Of a DNA stretch of 64,000 nucleotides, positions 1-10,072 are shown piece after piece. The notes beneath the pieces are model-generated. The model saw only the letters and a list, made by a program, of their open reading frames with translations, searched no databases and was not told the origin of the DNA. The stretch's first letter is position 1. Every line of letters begins with the position of its first letter. A program made the position numbers and the translations under genes. Source of the DNA: Bradyrhizobium commune (lineage in GTDB: Bacteria > Pseudomonadota > Alphaproteobacteria > Rhizobiales > Xanthobacteraceae); NCBI RefSeq assembly GCF_015624505.1, contig NZ_CP061379.1:5456001-5520000 (forward strand). Direction: 5' to 3'.

Positions 1-1323
1 GGTGCGACGGTCGTCTCCGTGGTCGCATTACCTGCCGGCGGTGTCGAGCATGTCGGCGATACCATGACATTCACGATCGGCATGGACCGCGCCGTGACGG
101 TCTCGGGGGGAACGCCGACGCTGAAGCTCAGCAACAGCGGGACGGCCGTTTATGATGCCGCAGCGACCGCAGCCCTCGGCGATCCAACCAAGCTGATTTT
201 CAGCTACACGGTCGCGGCGTCGGATGGGTCGGTGAGCAGCATTAACCCCCTGTACGTCGCGTTCGGCAGCCAGAACGGCGCTGCGATCCTGGATCTCAGC
301 GGTGCGGCCTCCGATTTCTCCGGGACGCTGACCGGATTCCCGGGCATTCAGATCGACGCGACGCCGCCGGTGACGGTGACGTCCTTCGTTGCTTCGCCCG
401 CGAGTGCGTTCGAATTCCCCGGCAACACCGTCGTGTTCACGATGACCATGAGCGGGCCCGTCACGGTCTGGGGCGGCACACCGACGTTCACGCTCAACAA
501 CCGCGGGACGGCGGTCTATGACGCGGCCGCGACCGCGGCGCTAGACGATCCGACCAAGCTGATATTCAAATACACCGTTCAGGCATCGGACTTGATAGCG
601 AACGGCCTGTCCGTTGTGCGCGGCGACCAGAACGGCGCCATCATCTTCGATGCGGCGGGGCACGGTCCCGATCTTTCCGGGGCATTCACGAACTTTCCGG
701 GCATCGCGGTTTCGACGCCGGCGACGGGAGTCATTTCAGCCTCGGCCTCGCCTTCGAGCGGAACCGAGGAGCCCGGCGATGTCATCACGCTCACTTTCAG
801 CATGAGCCGGGCCGTGACCGTGACGGGCGGCACGCCGACCTTGACGCTCAACGACGGCGGGACGGCCACCTACGACGCGGCCGCGACCGCAGCGCTGGGC
901 GATCCAACCAAGCTGGTGTTCAGTTATGCCGTCCATGCCGATTATAACGTGCACAATGTGGATTCGCTCGCTGTCGTCCAGGAGAACCAGAATGGCGCGG
1001 TCTTCGCGGACGGTAACGCGAGACCGCCGGACCTCTCTGGCTTCACGAAGCCTTTCGCGAATCTCGCAGTGAAGGTCGGCATCGACCTCACCAATGTCGC
1101 GTTCGGCGCCAGCACGACGCTCGGCTATGCCGCCAACCCGGACAACAGTGGCGGACTGCTCACGGTGAGCGACGGCACTCACAGCTCCGCGATAACCCTG
1201 CTGGGTCAGTATGCCGCGGCGGATTTCCATGCCTGGAGCGATTTCCACAGCGGCACGCTCGTCACCGATCCTGCGCTGACGGGTGCGGCAGCCGCGACGT
1301 TCCTGTCGTCGCCGCACACCTGA
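1..1323 (+). CDS. Repeat-containing surface/adhesin-like protein, 3' part only
   Basis: The reading frame is open from the first base, so the GTG at 19 is probably internal and the gene begins upstream. The visible part has three tandem units of about 120 residues. Each carries a near-identical core (VTVSGGTPTLKL, then GTAVYDAAATAALGDPTKL, then an FSYTV-like strand), which looks like stacked beta-sandwich domains of extracellular proteins. The last 80 residues (TNVAFGAS...LTVSDGTHS...LLGQY) form a different tail that I associate with the C-termini of large Bradyrhizobium secreted proteins. No enzymatic motif is visible. A surface or secreted structural role is inferred from repeat style only; the secretion route cannot be seen here. 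Confidence 0.72.
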   Translation, partial: GATVVSVVALPAGGVEHVGDTMTFTIGMDRAVTVSGGTPTLKLSNSGTAVYDAAATAALGDPTKLIFSYTVAASDGSVSSINPLYVAFGSQNGAAILDLSGAASDFSGTLTGFPGIQIDATPPVTVTSFVASPASAFEFPGNTVVFTMTMSGPVTVWGGTPTFTLNNRGTAVYDAAATAALDDPTKLIFKYTVQASDLIANGLSVVRGDQNGAIIFDAAGHGPDLSGAFTNFPGIAVSTPATGVISASASPSSGTEEPGDVITLTFSMSRAVTVTGGTPTLTLNDGGTATYDAAATAALGDPTKLVFSYAVHADYNVHNVDSLAVVQENQNGAVFADGNARPPDLSGFTKPFANLAVKVGIDLTNVAFGASTTLGYAANPDNSGGLLTVSDGTHSSAITLLGQYAAADFHAWSDFHSGTLVTDPALTGAAAATFLSSPHT

Positions 1324-1510
1324 CGCGCTTTCCGGATCGTGTGCCTGCTGTCCTCCGCGACAAGCCATGACGAGCAGGAGCGCCACGGATGCGGCCCGCG
1401 ATATTGACTTCGCCGGCCCATGCTTTTGACTGTCTCATCCCGCTTCGCAAGCCGCACCTCATACCGCGGCGCAAAATCCCCGACTGGATCAGACAACAAA
1501 GGCCCTTGAA

Positions 1511-4500
1511 ATGACGCTGATGCAGGTCGAGCTGGACGACAAATACCGGCTCGAATCGAAGCGGATCTTCCTGTCCGGTACACAAGCCTTGGTCCGCCTG
1601 CCCATGTTGCAGCGCGAACGCGACCGGCTTCAGGGGCTCAACACCGGCGGCTTCATCTCGGGCTATCGCGGCTCCCCGCTCGGCATGTACGACCACGCGC
1701 TGTGGCGCGCGAAGTCGCACCTCCAGCAACACGACATCGCCTTCGTGCCTGGCCTGAACGAGGATCTGGCGGCGACCGCGGTCTGGGGCAGCCAGCAGGT
1801 CGGGCTGTTTCCCGGCGCCAGGGTCGATGGCGTGTTCGGCATCTGGTACGGCAAGGGCCCCGGCGTCGACCGTTCCGTCGATGCGCTCAAGCACGCCAAT
1901 GCGGCCGGCACCTCGCTCAATGGCGGTGTGCTGGCGCTCGCCGGCGACGACCATGGCTGCCAGTCCTCCACGCTGGCGCATCAGAGCGAGCAGGTGTTCG
2001 CGGCAGCGTTGATCCCCGTGATCAATCCGGCCACCCTCCAGGACTATCTCGATCTCGGCCTCTACGGTTTTGCGCTGTCGCGCTTCTCCGGCTGCTGGGT
2101 CGGCTTCAAGGCGATCAGCGAGACCGTGGAAAGCTCCGCGTCCATCTACAGCGATCCAGAACGCATCCAGATCAGGCTGCCCGATGATTTCGAGATGCCG
2201 CCCGGCGGCCTCAACATCCGCTGGCCCGACCCGCCGCTGGAGGCCGAGCGGCGCCTGTTCGGCCCGAAAATGGCGGCGGTGCAGGCTTTTGCCCGCGCCA
2301 ACCAGCTTGACCGTATCGTGCTGGATTCAAAGCCGGCGCGGCTCGGCATTGTCGCGACCGGCAAGGCCTATCTCGACCTCCGCCAGGCGCTCGCCGATCT
2401 CGGCATAACCGACAAGGACGCACAGGATCTGGGCTTGCGCATCTACAAGGTCGCGCTGACCTGGCCACTGGAGGAAAGCGGCGCGCGGCGCTTCGCCGAA
2501 GGGCTTCAGGACGTGCTGGTGGTCGAGGAGAAGCGCGGCTTCATCGAAGACCAGCTGATGCGAATCCTCTACAATGTCGATGCGTCGAAGCGCCCGACCG
2601 TCACGGGAAAACGCGATGAGAGCGGGGCGCCGCTGCTGCCGAGCGAAGGGGAGTTGACGCCGACCATCGTTGCGTCCGCGTTGGTGGCGCGCTTACGCAA
2701 GCTCGGCCATCACAGCCCGATGCTGGAGCAGCGGCTGGCGCGGCTCGAAGCCTTCGACAAACCCGTCACCACCAGCGCGCCGATCAAGCTGGCGCGCACG
2801 CCGTTCTTCTGCTCGGGCTGCCCGCACAACTCCTCGACCCGCGTGCCCGAAGGCAGCCGCGCGATGGCCGGCATCGGCTGCCACGGCATGGCCCTGAGCA
2901 TGCCGACGCGCCGCACCGATCTGATCTCGCATATGGGCGCGGAGGGCGTGAACTGGATCGGCCAGTCGCCCTTCACGAACGAGAAGCACATTTTTCAGAA
3001 TCTCGGCGATGGCACCTACACTCATTCCGGGCTTCTTGCCCTTCGTGCCGCGTCGGCCGCCGGCATCAATATCACCTACAAAATCCTCTACAACGACGCC
3101 GTTGCGATGACCGGGGGCCAGCCGGCCGAGGGCGGTTTCAACGTCGCGCAGATCGCGCGCCAGGTCTGGGCCGAAGGCGTCAAGCGCCTCGCGATCGTCT
3201 CGGACGATCCGACTAAGTACCCCAAGGGCAACTACTTCCCGCAAGGCGCGACCATCCATCACCGCCGCGAGCTCGATGCTGTGCAGCGCGAGCTGCGCGA
3301 CATCAAAGGCCTGACGGTCGTCATCTACGACCAGACCTGCGCCGCGGAAAAGCGCCGCCGCCGCAAGCGCGGGCTCTATCCCGATCCCGCCAAGCGCGCC
3401 TTCATCAACGATCTCGTCTGCGAAGGCTGCGGAGATTGCTCGCAAGCCTCGAACTGCGTCTCAGTACAGCCACTGGAAACCGAGTTCGGCCGCAAACGCC
3501 AGATCGACCAGTCGAACTGCAACAAGGATTTTTCCTGCGTCGAGGGCTTTTGCCCGAGTTTTGTGACCGTGCATGGCGGTTCGCTGAAGCGCCTCAAGAC
3601 CTCTTCGGTCGATTCCGGACAGCTGTTCGCCGACCTGCCGCTGCCGCCGGCGCGTGAGCTCGACGCGCCCTACAACATCCTCGTCACTGGCATCGGCGGC
3701 ACAGGGGTCATCACCATCGGCGCGCTGCTCGGCATGGCAGCCCATGTTGACGGCCGCGGCTGCTCGGCGTTGGATTTTACCGGCCTGTCGCAGAAGAACG
3801 GCGCGGTGATGAGCCATGTCCGCATCGCACCGAAGCCGGAGGACATCTCCGCCGTCCGCATCGCCACCGGCGGCGCCGACGTGATCCTCGGCTGCGACAT
3901 GGTCGTCTCGGCCGGCCCGTCCGCACTCAGCCGTGCCGAGCGGGGCGTGACCAAGGCCTATGTCAATGCCGACCTCCAGCCGACCGCGAGCTTTGTGCAA
4001 AACCCCGATCTCGATTTCGAGATGGGCACGATGCAAACGGTGCTGCGCGACGCCGTCGGCGACAAGAATCTCGACATCATCGACGCGACGGGCATTGCCG
4101 CGGCGCTGATGGGCGACAGCATCGCGACCAACCCCTTCATGCTCGGCTTCGCCTTCCAGAAGGGCACTATCCCGCTCTCGCTCGAAGCCCTGCTCCGTGC
4201 CATCGAGATCAACGGCGCCGCGATCGAGATGAACAAGCTCGCTTTCACCTGGGGGCGCCTCGCCGCCCACGACATGTCGCGGGTGCGCAGCGTGCTCCAG
4301 TTCAAGAGCCGGGCGTCCGCGCCGACAAGATCGCTCGACGACATCATCGCGACCCGCGCGGAGTTTTTGGCCGGCTATCAGGACAAGGCCTACGCAGATC
4401 GCTACCTCGCGGCCGTCGCCAAGGTGCGCAAGGCGGAGACCGCTGCCTTGCCCGCGTCCACAGAGCTAACCGAGGCGGTGGCCAAGAATCTGTTCAAGCT

Positions 4501-4987
4501 GATGTCCTACAAGGACGAGTACGAGGTCGCACGGCTCTATACTGATGGCAGCTTTGCCAAGAAGGTGTCCGAAAAATTCGACGGCAACTTCACACTGAAA
4601 TACCACCTGGCTCCGCCGATCTTCGCGCAGCGCGACAAGACCACCGGGCATCTCAAGAAGAAGGAGTTCGGCGGCTGGATGATCCACGCGTTTCGCGTGC
4701 TCGCCATGCTGAAGTTCCTGCGCGGCGGAGCGTTCGATCCGTTCGGCCGTACCGAGGAACGCCGGATGGAGCGGAAGCTGGTCGCGGATTATCTCGGCAT
4801 GATCGACCAGCGGACGGCCGGGCTGAAGGCGGAGCAGATCCCGCTGCTGGCAAGGCTCGCGCGCGTGCCCGAGACGATTCGCGGCTTCGGTCACGTCAAG
4901 GAAGCCAATATCAAGTTGGCGGCAGCGGAGAAAGCGCGACTGGAAGCGGAGCTGGAAAACAGCCGCTTCGCGGCAGCGGCGGAGTAG
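1511..4987 (+). CDS. Indolepyruvate ferredoxin oxidoreductase family protein, fused alpha-beta type
   Basis: A 1158-residue single-chain member of the 2-oxoacid:acceptor oxidoreductases. These use TPP and Fe-S clusters to oxidatively decarboxylate aryl pyruvates to acyl-CoA. The N-terminal half is IorA-like; CSGCPHN lies near residue 434 and the TPP-binding core follows (GIGCHG, GDGTY). A cysteine-rich section near residues 637-680 (CEGCGDC, CNKDFSC) can bind clusters. From about residue 725 comes an IorB-like domain (GIGGTGVITIG). The length fits the fused proteobacterial form. ATG 1511 is used; an in-frame ATG at 1520 is an alternative. The gene stands alone, and its 3' end faces the palindromic repeat at 5012. 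The physiological substrate is not shown by the sequence. Confidence 0.9.
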   Translation: MTLMQVELDDKYRLESKRIFLSGTQALVRLPMLQRERDRLQGLNTGGFISGYRGSPLGMYDHALWRAKSHLQQHDIAFVPGLNEDLAATAVWGSQQVGLFPGARVDGVFGIWYGKGPGVDRSVDALKHANAAGTSLNGGVLALAGDDHGCQSSTLAHQSEQVFAAALIPVINPATLQDYLDLGLYGFALSRFSGCWVGFKAISETVESSASIYSDPERIQIRLPDDFEMPPGGLNIRWPDPPLEAERRLFGPKMAAVQAFARANQLDRIVLDSKPARLGIVATGKAYLDLRQALADLGITDKDAQDLGLRIYKVALTWPLEESGARRFAEGLQDVLVVEEKRGFIEDQLMRILYNVDASKRPTVTGKRDESGAPLLPSEGELTPTIVASALVARLRKLGHHSPMLEQRLARLEAFDKPVTTSAPIKLARTPFFCSGCPHNSSTRVPEGSRAMAGIGCHGMALSMPTRRTDLISHMGAEGVNWIGQSPFTNEKHIFQNLGDGTYTHSGLLALRAASAAGINITYKILYNDAVAMTGGQPAEGGFNVAQIARQVWAEGVKRLAIVSDDPTKYPKGNYFPQGATIHHRRELDAVQRELRDIKGLTVVIYDQTCAAEKRRRRKRGLYPDPAKRAFINDLVCEGCGDCSQASNCVSVQPLETEFGRKRQIDQSNCNKDFSCVEGFCPSFVTVHGGSLKRLKTSSVDSGQLFADLPLPPARELDAPYNILVTGIGGTGVITIGALLGMAAHVDGRGCSALDFTGLSQKNGAVMSHVRIAPKPEDISAVRIATGGADVILGCDMVVSAGPSALSRAERGVTKAYVNADLQPTASFVQNPDLDFEMGTMQTVLRDAVGDKNLDIIDATGIAAALMGDSIATNPFMLGFAFQKGTIPLSLEALLRAIEINGAAIEMNKLAFTWGRLAAHDMSRVRSVLQFKSRASAPTRSLDDIIATRAEFLAGYQDKAYADRYLAAVAKVRKAETAALPASTELTEAVAKNLFKLMSYKDEYEVARLYTDGSFAKKVSEKFDGNFTLKYHLAPPIFAQRDKTTGHLKKKEFGGWMIHAFRVLAMLKFLRGGAFDPFGRTEERRMERKLVADYLGMIDQRTAGLKAEQIPLLARLARVPETIRGFGHVKEANIKLAAAEKARLEAELENSRFAAAAE

Positions 4988-5011
4988 CGGGGAAAGCCCG
5001 AGTTCTCTCCA

Positions 5012-5097
5012 CGTCATTGCGAGGAGCCCTTGCTGCGAAGCAATCCAGAATCCCTCCGCGGAGGCAGCCTGGATTGCTTCCTTCGCTCGCAATGACG
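5012..5097. repeat. Nested palindromic repeat (REP/MITE-like hairpin)
   Basis: An 86-bp element with three nested inverted pairs. The outer arms are CGTCATTGCGAG (5012-5023) and CTCGCAATGACG (5086-5097). The inner arms are GAAGCAATCCAG (5037-5048) and CTGGATTGCTTC (5069-5080). The centre is CCTCCGCGGAGG (5053-5064). It lies between two convergent genes and could act as a bidirectional terminator. I recognise this type of intergenic repeat from Bradyrhizobium genomes; copy number cannot be seen here. Confidence 0.85.
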
Positions 5098-5124
5098 GTG
5101 ATTGTGGAGACGGCCCAGCGACAG

Positions 5125-6848
5125 TCAGATAGAGGCCGTTTCCGCACTCATCCCGGCCGCCACACCCTCCGCAAGATGCCGCCCAGCGATATACCCGAAC
5201 GTCAGCGCCGGCCCGAGTGTGATCCCTGGCCCAGGATAGTTGCCGTTCATGATCGAGCCCATGTCATTGCCGCAGGCATAGAGCCCCGCGACCGGCGTGC
5301 CGTTCTCGCGCAACACGCGTGCCTGCGCATCCACTTTCATCCCAATGGCGGTGCCGAGATCGGCCGGATAGATCCGCATCGCGAAGAACGGCGCGCGGAC
5401 GATGGGCGCGACGCAAGGGTTCGGCCTGTGAGCGGCATCGCCAAGGTGGCGCTGATAGATAGTGCTGCCGCGGCCGAATTCAGGATCGCGGCCCTCCTTT
5501 GCATCGGCGTTGTAATTTGCAACCGTCGCTGTGAGCGCGGGCGGCTTGATGCCGATCTTCGCCGCGAGCTGCGCGATGTCCGCCGCCTCGATCAATTCGC
5601 CGCTCGCGACATAGCGCAGAATGTTGCGCGTAAACGGCTTGATGCGGCCGACGCCGTAGCTCCACAGGAATTGCCGGTCGCAGATCAGATAGAACGGCGG
5701 TCCAGCTCGCCATTGCCGTTGCGGAGCATGGCAAACACGAACTCGTGGTAGGACAGCGCCTCGTTGACGAAGCGACGGCCGGCCGCGTTGACGGCAATCA
5801 GGCCGGGCTTGGCGCGGTCGGTGACCGTATGCGGGAAGACGCCTCGGCTGCCGTCGGCGCGGGTGAACAGCGAGGCCGGCACCCAATAGGCCGGACTCGT
5901 CGCATCGGCGTTGAGCGCAGCGCCGGCCGCGGTCGCGAGCCGAAGCCCGTCGCCGGTGCCGGACGTGCTGGTCGCCGAGACAAAGCCTACAGCCGGCGGA
6001 AAGAAACGTTTGCGCAAGGCCGGATCGTGCGAGAAGCCGCCGGTCGCCAGGACAACGCCACGGCGCGCGGCAATCAGGCGATCACGTGAGCCGTGGCGGA
6101 TCACCACACCGCTGACGCGATCACCCTGCATCGAGAGATCCTCAACGTCAGTGCTGAAGAGGATCTCGACCTGCCGCGCCAGCAGTGAGGCGTATAGCCG
6201 TGCCGCGAGCGCATTGCCGAGATGCAGCGTCGTGCCGCGCGGCGAGCGAAGCCGCTGCAACGCGTATTCGGAGACGAGCCTGGCCGCGCGCAGGGTCGAG
6301 CGCAGCGATTTTCCGGCCTTGCGTAGATGCGGGATGTCGAGCCGGTTGACCATCATCCCGCCGAACAGCGTGAACTCCGGCAGCGGTGGCCGCAGCCGCG
6401 CGAAGTTTTTGCCCAGCCGCATGCCGTCGAAAGCAACCGGCTCCAGCACACGCCCGCCGGACGTCGCGCCCAGCCGTTCCGGATAATAATCGGGATATGC
6501 TTTCACAGGCTGGAGCCGCACCTCTGTCCTGTTCTCGAGATAGGCGACAGCCTCTGGCCCGCGCGCAAGGAAGGCGGCGCGCAGGCTGGCATTGGCGGGC
6601 TCGGGCACCGTGCTCGACAAATATTGAACGGCGTCAGCGACGCTGTCGGAGAGGCCCGCCTCTCTCATCTTGGGATTGGCGGGAATCCAGACCATGCCGC
6701 CGGACCAGGCGGTGGTGCCGCCGACAAAGGCGGTCTTCTCGATCAACAGCACGCGAAGGCCTTCGGCGGCGGCCACCGCCGCAGCCGTCATGCCGCCCGC
6801 GCCGGCACCGATGACAATGACGTCGTAGATCTCATGCGCCGGCATCAT
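5125..6848 (-). pseudogene. FAD-dependent oxidoreductase (ketosteroid dehydrogenase/fumarate reductase family), frameshifted
   Basis: Two minus-strand frames together make one flavoprotein. The N-terminal frame (to 5685) begins at the double ATG 6848/6845, after a GGGAAA ribosome site. It carries the dinucleotide fold VIGAGAGG and ends NGNGELDRRSI-stop. The C-terminal frame resumes with PPFYLICDRQF and ends with the family's second FAD-binding segment (NGNYPGPGITLGPAL). The frames meet near 5695-5702, where one missing base in the CGCCG run would explain the break. The full product would be about 573 residues, normal for the family. It is either a recent pseudogene or a base-calling error. 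The substrate is unknown; steroid-like or enoate substrates are typical of the family. Confidence 0.8.
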
Positions 6849-6907
6849 GCGGCGAGTTTCCCGGGACAAGGCATGACATCGTCATACCCCGCCTGGGGCG
6901 TCAGAGG

Positions 6908-7927
6908 CTAGCGCTGCGGCTTGCGCTCGATCGGATCGATGTCGATCGCCCGCAGGCGGCCAAGCCGCAGCACGTCCACGGCGAGCCGTCGGCCGATCCG
7001 GTCACGGTCGAGCACACGGATCAGGTCGTCGACCCCGTTGATCTCGACACCGTCGAGCCTGATCACGACATCGCCGGGCAGCAGGCCCGCTTTCGCTGCC
7101 GGGCCGTCCGGTTCGATCTGCGCCAGCAGCGCGCCCATCCTGTTCTCGACGCCGGCCAGCACAGCGTGCCGCCGCGGGACCGGCGCGGTCTGCCCGGCCA
7201 CGCCGATGAAGGCGCGGCGGACGTAACCGTGGCGGATGATCTCAGACAGCACGAATTGCGCGGTGTTGCTGGCCACCGCGAAGCAGATGCCTTGCGCGCC
7301 GTTGATGATGGCGGTGTTGATGCCGATCACCTCGGCATTCGACGACACCAGCGGACCGCCGGAATTGCCGGGATTGAGTGCGGCATCGGTCTGGATCACG
7401 TCTTCGATGGTACGGCCGCTGACCGAACGGATCGAACGGCCCAGCGCCGAGACCACGCCCGCGGTCACGGTCGACTCGAAGCCGAGCGGATTGCCGATCG
7501 CAATCACGAGCTGGCCGCGGCGCAGGCTCTTGGAGTTGCCGAGCGCGGCATAGGGCAAGTCGCGCACGCCGTTGGCGCGCAGCAATGCCAGGTCGGTGTC
7601 CGGATCAACACCGAGCACCTGGGCGTCTCCAACATGGCCCTCGACATCCCGCAGCCGGATCTCCTTGGAGGAGCCGACCACATGGCTGTTGGTGAGCACG
7701 AGCCCGTCCGGCGAGATCACGATGCCCGAGCCGAGCCCACCGCGCTCGCGGCCGTTCGGCGTCTTTGGCCCGGTCTCGACGCGCACGACCGCGGGGCCGA
7801 CGCGGTCGGTGACGTCGATCACGGCATTGGAATAGGCGTCCAGCAAGGTCCGGTCATCGACCGGAACAGCCGCCGCCGTTCGCGATGACGAACCGTCATC
7901 GGCGATATCTGAGGTAAAATCCAACAT
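6908..7927 (-). CDS. HtrA/DegP-like trypsin-fold serine protease with one PDZ domain, leaderless
   Basis: A 339-residue protein with the S1C catalytic triad visible: His82 (TNSHVVG), Asp112 (DTDLALL) and Ser189 (PGNSGGPL). One PDZ domain follows at about residues 235-320 (GLLPGDVVIRLDGVEI). HtrA proteins normally act in the periplasm, but this one begins MLDFTSDIADDGSS with no signal peptide or membrane segment, so it may work in the cytoplasm or be exported in an unusual way. The start is supported by AAGGA upstream of the ATG. It lies between the frameshifted flavoprotein and the GMC gene pair on the same strand; functional linkage is not evident. Confidence 0.88.
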   Translation of the reverse strand: MLDFTSDIADDGSSSRTAAAVPVDDRTLLDAYSNAVIDVTDRVGPAVVRVETGPKTPNGRERGGLGSGIVISPDGLVLTNSHVVGSSKEIRLRDVEGHVGDAQVLGVDPDTDLALLRANGVRDLPYAALGNSKSLRRGQLVIAIGNPLGFESTVTAGVVSALGRSIRSVSGRTIEDVIQTDAALNPGNSGGPLVSSNAEVIGINTAIINGAQGICFAVASNTAQFVLSEIIRHGYVRRAFIGVAGQTAPVPRRHAVLAGVENRMGALLAQIEPDGPAAKAGLLPGDVVIRLDGVEINGVDDLIRVLDRDRIGRRLAVDVLRLGRLRAIDIDPIERKPQR

Positions 7928-8016
7928 GGCAAGAGTCCTTGAGGCTCACACAGATGGTGGCCTGATCTCTCTCCCGCAAGTGGCCCACCGGGGGCAAGGC
8001 CGGACTGCCCAGGTAG

Positions 8017-8466
8017 CTAGGGCGCGCGCCGCAGCGTGCCTGACCTGGCCTTGACCGGATCGAGCAGCGACCAGTCGCCATCCGGCAGCACATAGCCCTT
8101 GGGGAACGGTGCGCGCAGCTCCAGCCCAAGCGATCGCAGCACGCGATCGTCGCGGTAGTAGCATTGCAAGACGACGCGGACGAGGGTCGCGGCGGCCGCG
8201 CCGCCGGTCGCTCGGAACTGCTGCGCCACTGCATCGCGCCTAGCGGCATCGAGCTCGGCAAGCGGTTGGCCTGCGAGCCGCGCCAGATGGTCCAGCGCCG
8301 CTGCCACCAATTTGGTGTCGCGGCCGAGCGTCGCAAGGATGTCTGCCTGGATCGCAGGATCGTCGGCGCCAGGCACCTTGTACTCGTCGCTGGTTGGAAC
8401 GATCATCGCAGCAATGGTGCGAAGATCGCTGCATTGGACGCGTGTCAATTGACTGTCTGCGGACAT
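8017..8466 (-). CDS. Gluconate 2-dehydrogenase subunit 3-like protein
   Basis: A 149-residue protein starting at ATG 8466, seven bases after the stop of the GMC oxidoreductase gene, so the two are almost certainly cotranscribed. The N-terminal half (LRTIAAMIVPTSDEY, PGADDPAI) resembles the small-subunit family that accompanies membrane or periplasmic GMC dehydrogenases. Those subunits usually carry a Tat leader; this one has none. It is probably an accessory or maturation subunit of the flavoprotein encoded upstream. Assignment rests on motif resemblance and operon context, so the family call is moderate. Confidence 0.65.
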   Translation of the reverse strand: MSADSQLTRVQCSDLRTIAAMIVPTSDEYKVPGADDPAIQADILATLGRDTKLVAAALDHLARLAGQPLAELDAARRDAVAQQFRATGGAAAATLVRVVLQCYYRDDRVLRSLGLELRAPFPKGYVLPDGDWSLLDPVKARSGTLRRAP

Positions 8467-8473
8467 GACGGCC

Positions 8474-10072
8474 TCAATCGAACAGATTGGCAAGGCGGCT
8501 TTTCATCTGATCAGCGATGTAGAGCGCAAGCGCCTGGATGGTGGACGTCGGATTCACGCCGCCCGAGGTGACGAAAATGCTGCCGTCGACGATGAAGAGG
8601 TTTTTCACGTCGTGCGCGCGGCCCCATTCATTGACGACGGACCTCTTGGCATCGGTGCCCATCCGCGCGGTACCGAGCAGGTGCCAGCCGCCCCACGGGA
8701 TCGGCGAGTTAATGCAGATATCGGTCGCGCCTGCCATTTCCAAAACCTCGCGGCCGCGCGCGAGCGCATGGTCCATCATCTTCCGGCTGTTCTCAGAGAT
8801 CGTGTAGTCGATCTTCGGCGCGGGAATGCCGTGGCTGTCCTTCAACACCGGATCAAGCGTGACCTGATTATGCTCCTCGGGCAGGTCCTCACAGATCGCG
8901 GAGAAGCCGAGCCTGTGGCCGTTGAGCTTGCGAAAAACGCGATGGTGGTCGGCGCCCCAGGGCAGAATGCCCTTCTGCTCGCTGACGACAGCCTCGAACA
9001 CGGGACCTGCGCCACGCACGAACTGGACGCCGTAGCCGCGCACGAAGCCGCGCGACAGGTCCGTGTCGTACCACTCCTTGCTCCACAGGCAGGTCGGCGG
9101 TGCGCGGTTAGAGTCGGTCGGCTCCTTCACATAGCCGTAGATCTGCGCATAGGGATGGAACATCAGGTTCTTGCCGACGAGCCCCGACGAATTGGCAAGG
9201 CCGTTCGGAAAGCGGCTCGACTTCGAGTTGAGCAGCAGCCGCGGCGTGCCGACGCCATTGCAGGCGATGATCACGACATGAGCCGGCTGGAACTGCTCGA
9301 CGCCGTCCTTGTCGTAATAGACCACGCCCGAGGCCATGCCGTTCTCGTCGGTGGTAATCTCCCGCACCCGGCAATGGGTGCGGAGCTCGACGCCGGCGCG
9401 GACCGCGTGCGGCCAATAGGTGATGTCGGTCGAGGACTTTGCGCCTTGCGCGCAGGCCGGCGTGCAATGGCCGAGATTGATGCAGCGCGCACGGCCCTCA
9501 TAATCCATGGTCGCGACCGTCGTATCCGACGGCCACCAGTGCCAGCCGAGCTTGTTCATCGCCTTGCCGATGATGGCGCCGGACAATCCCATCGGCTGCT
9601 GCGGCATCGGCGGATGTGTCAGCGGCGACAGCGGATCGCCTGATAACCCCGACGTACCCATCATGCGGTCGTTCTCTTCGAAGAACGGGGTCAGCGCGTC
9701 GTAGTCGATCGGCCAGTCGTCGGCGACGCCGTCCAGCGTCTTCACCTTGAAATCGGAGGGATGCAGCCGCGGCCAGTGCGCGGTGTACATCACGGTCGAG
9801 CCGCCGACGGCATTATAGTTCACGACCTTGATCGGCGAATTGTCGTCATTGATCGGATAATCCTCGGGCCGGCCGCGGACGTTGGGGCTCGACGACCATT
9901 CGCCGTAGAACTTGGCCTCCCAGTCGCGGCCCGTGCTCGGATATTCCGCCGGGTTCATCCAGCCGCCCTGCTCCAGGCAGAGAATGTGCATCTTGGTCTC
10001 GGCCAGCGACCACGCGACCGCGGCGCCAGACGCGCCGGCGCCGATGATCAGGACGTCTACGGGATCGTTCAT
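8474..10072 (-). CDS. GMC family FAD-dependent oxidoreductase (gluconate/choline dehydrogenase type)
   Basis: A 532-residue flavoprotein that oxidises an alcohol or polyol group. The Rossmann motif VLIIGAGASGAAVAW lies at the N-terminus. The C-terminal GMC domain has the catalytic-type His in GGWHLLGTARMG and the second conserved site in GGVNPTSTIQALA. The ATG at 10072 is preceded by GGGAGGAAAG, a strong ribosome site, and gives a start just before the FAD fold; further upstream extension adds only implausible sequence. No signal peptide is visible. It forms a two-gene operon with the subunit-3-like gene that follows. The substrate cannot be deduced; it groups by motifs with sugar-acid dehydrogenases rather than cholesterol oxidases. 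Confidence 0.87.
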   Translation of the reverse strand: MNDPVDVLIIGAGASGAAVAWSLAETKMHILCLEQGGWMNPAEYPSTGRDWEAKFYGEWSSSPNVRGRPEDYPINDDNSPIKVVNYNAVGGSTVMYTAHWPRLHPSDFKVKTLDGVADDWPIDYDALTPFFEENDRMMGTSGLSGDPLSPLTHPPMPQQPMGLSGAIIGKAMNKLGWHWWPSDTTVATMDYEGRARCINLGHCTPACAQGAKSSTDITYWPHAVRAGVELRTHCRVREITTDENGMASGVVYYDKDGVEQFQPAHVVIIACNGVGTPRLLLNSKSSRFPNGLANSSGLVGKNLMFHPYAQIYGYVKEPTDSNRAPPTCLWSKEWYDTDLSRGFVRGYGVQFVRGAGPVFEAVVSEQKGILPWGADHHRVFRKLNGHRLGFSAICEDLPEEHNQVTLDPVLKDSHGIPAPKIDYTISENSRKMMDHALARGREVLEMAGATDICINSPIPWGGWHLLGTARMGTDAKRSVVNEWGRAHDVKNLFIVDGSIFVTSGGVNPTSTIQALALYIADQMKSRLANLFD

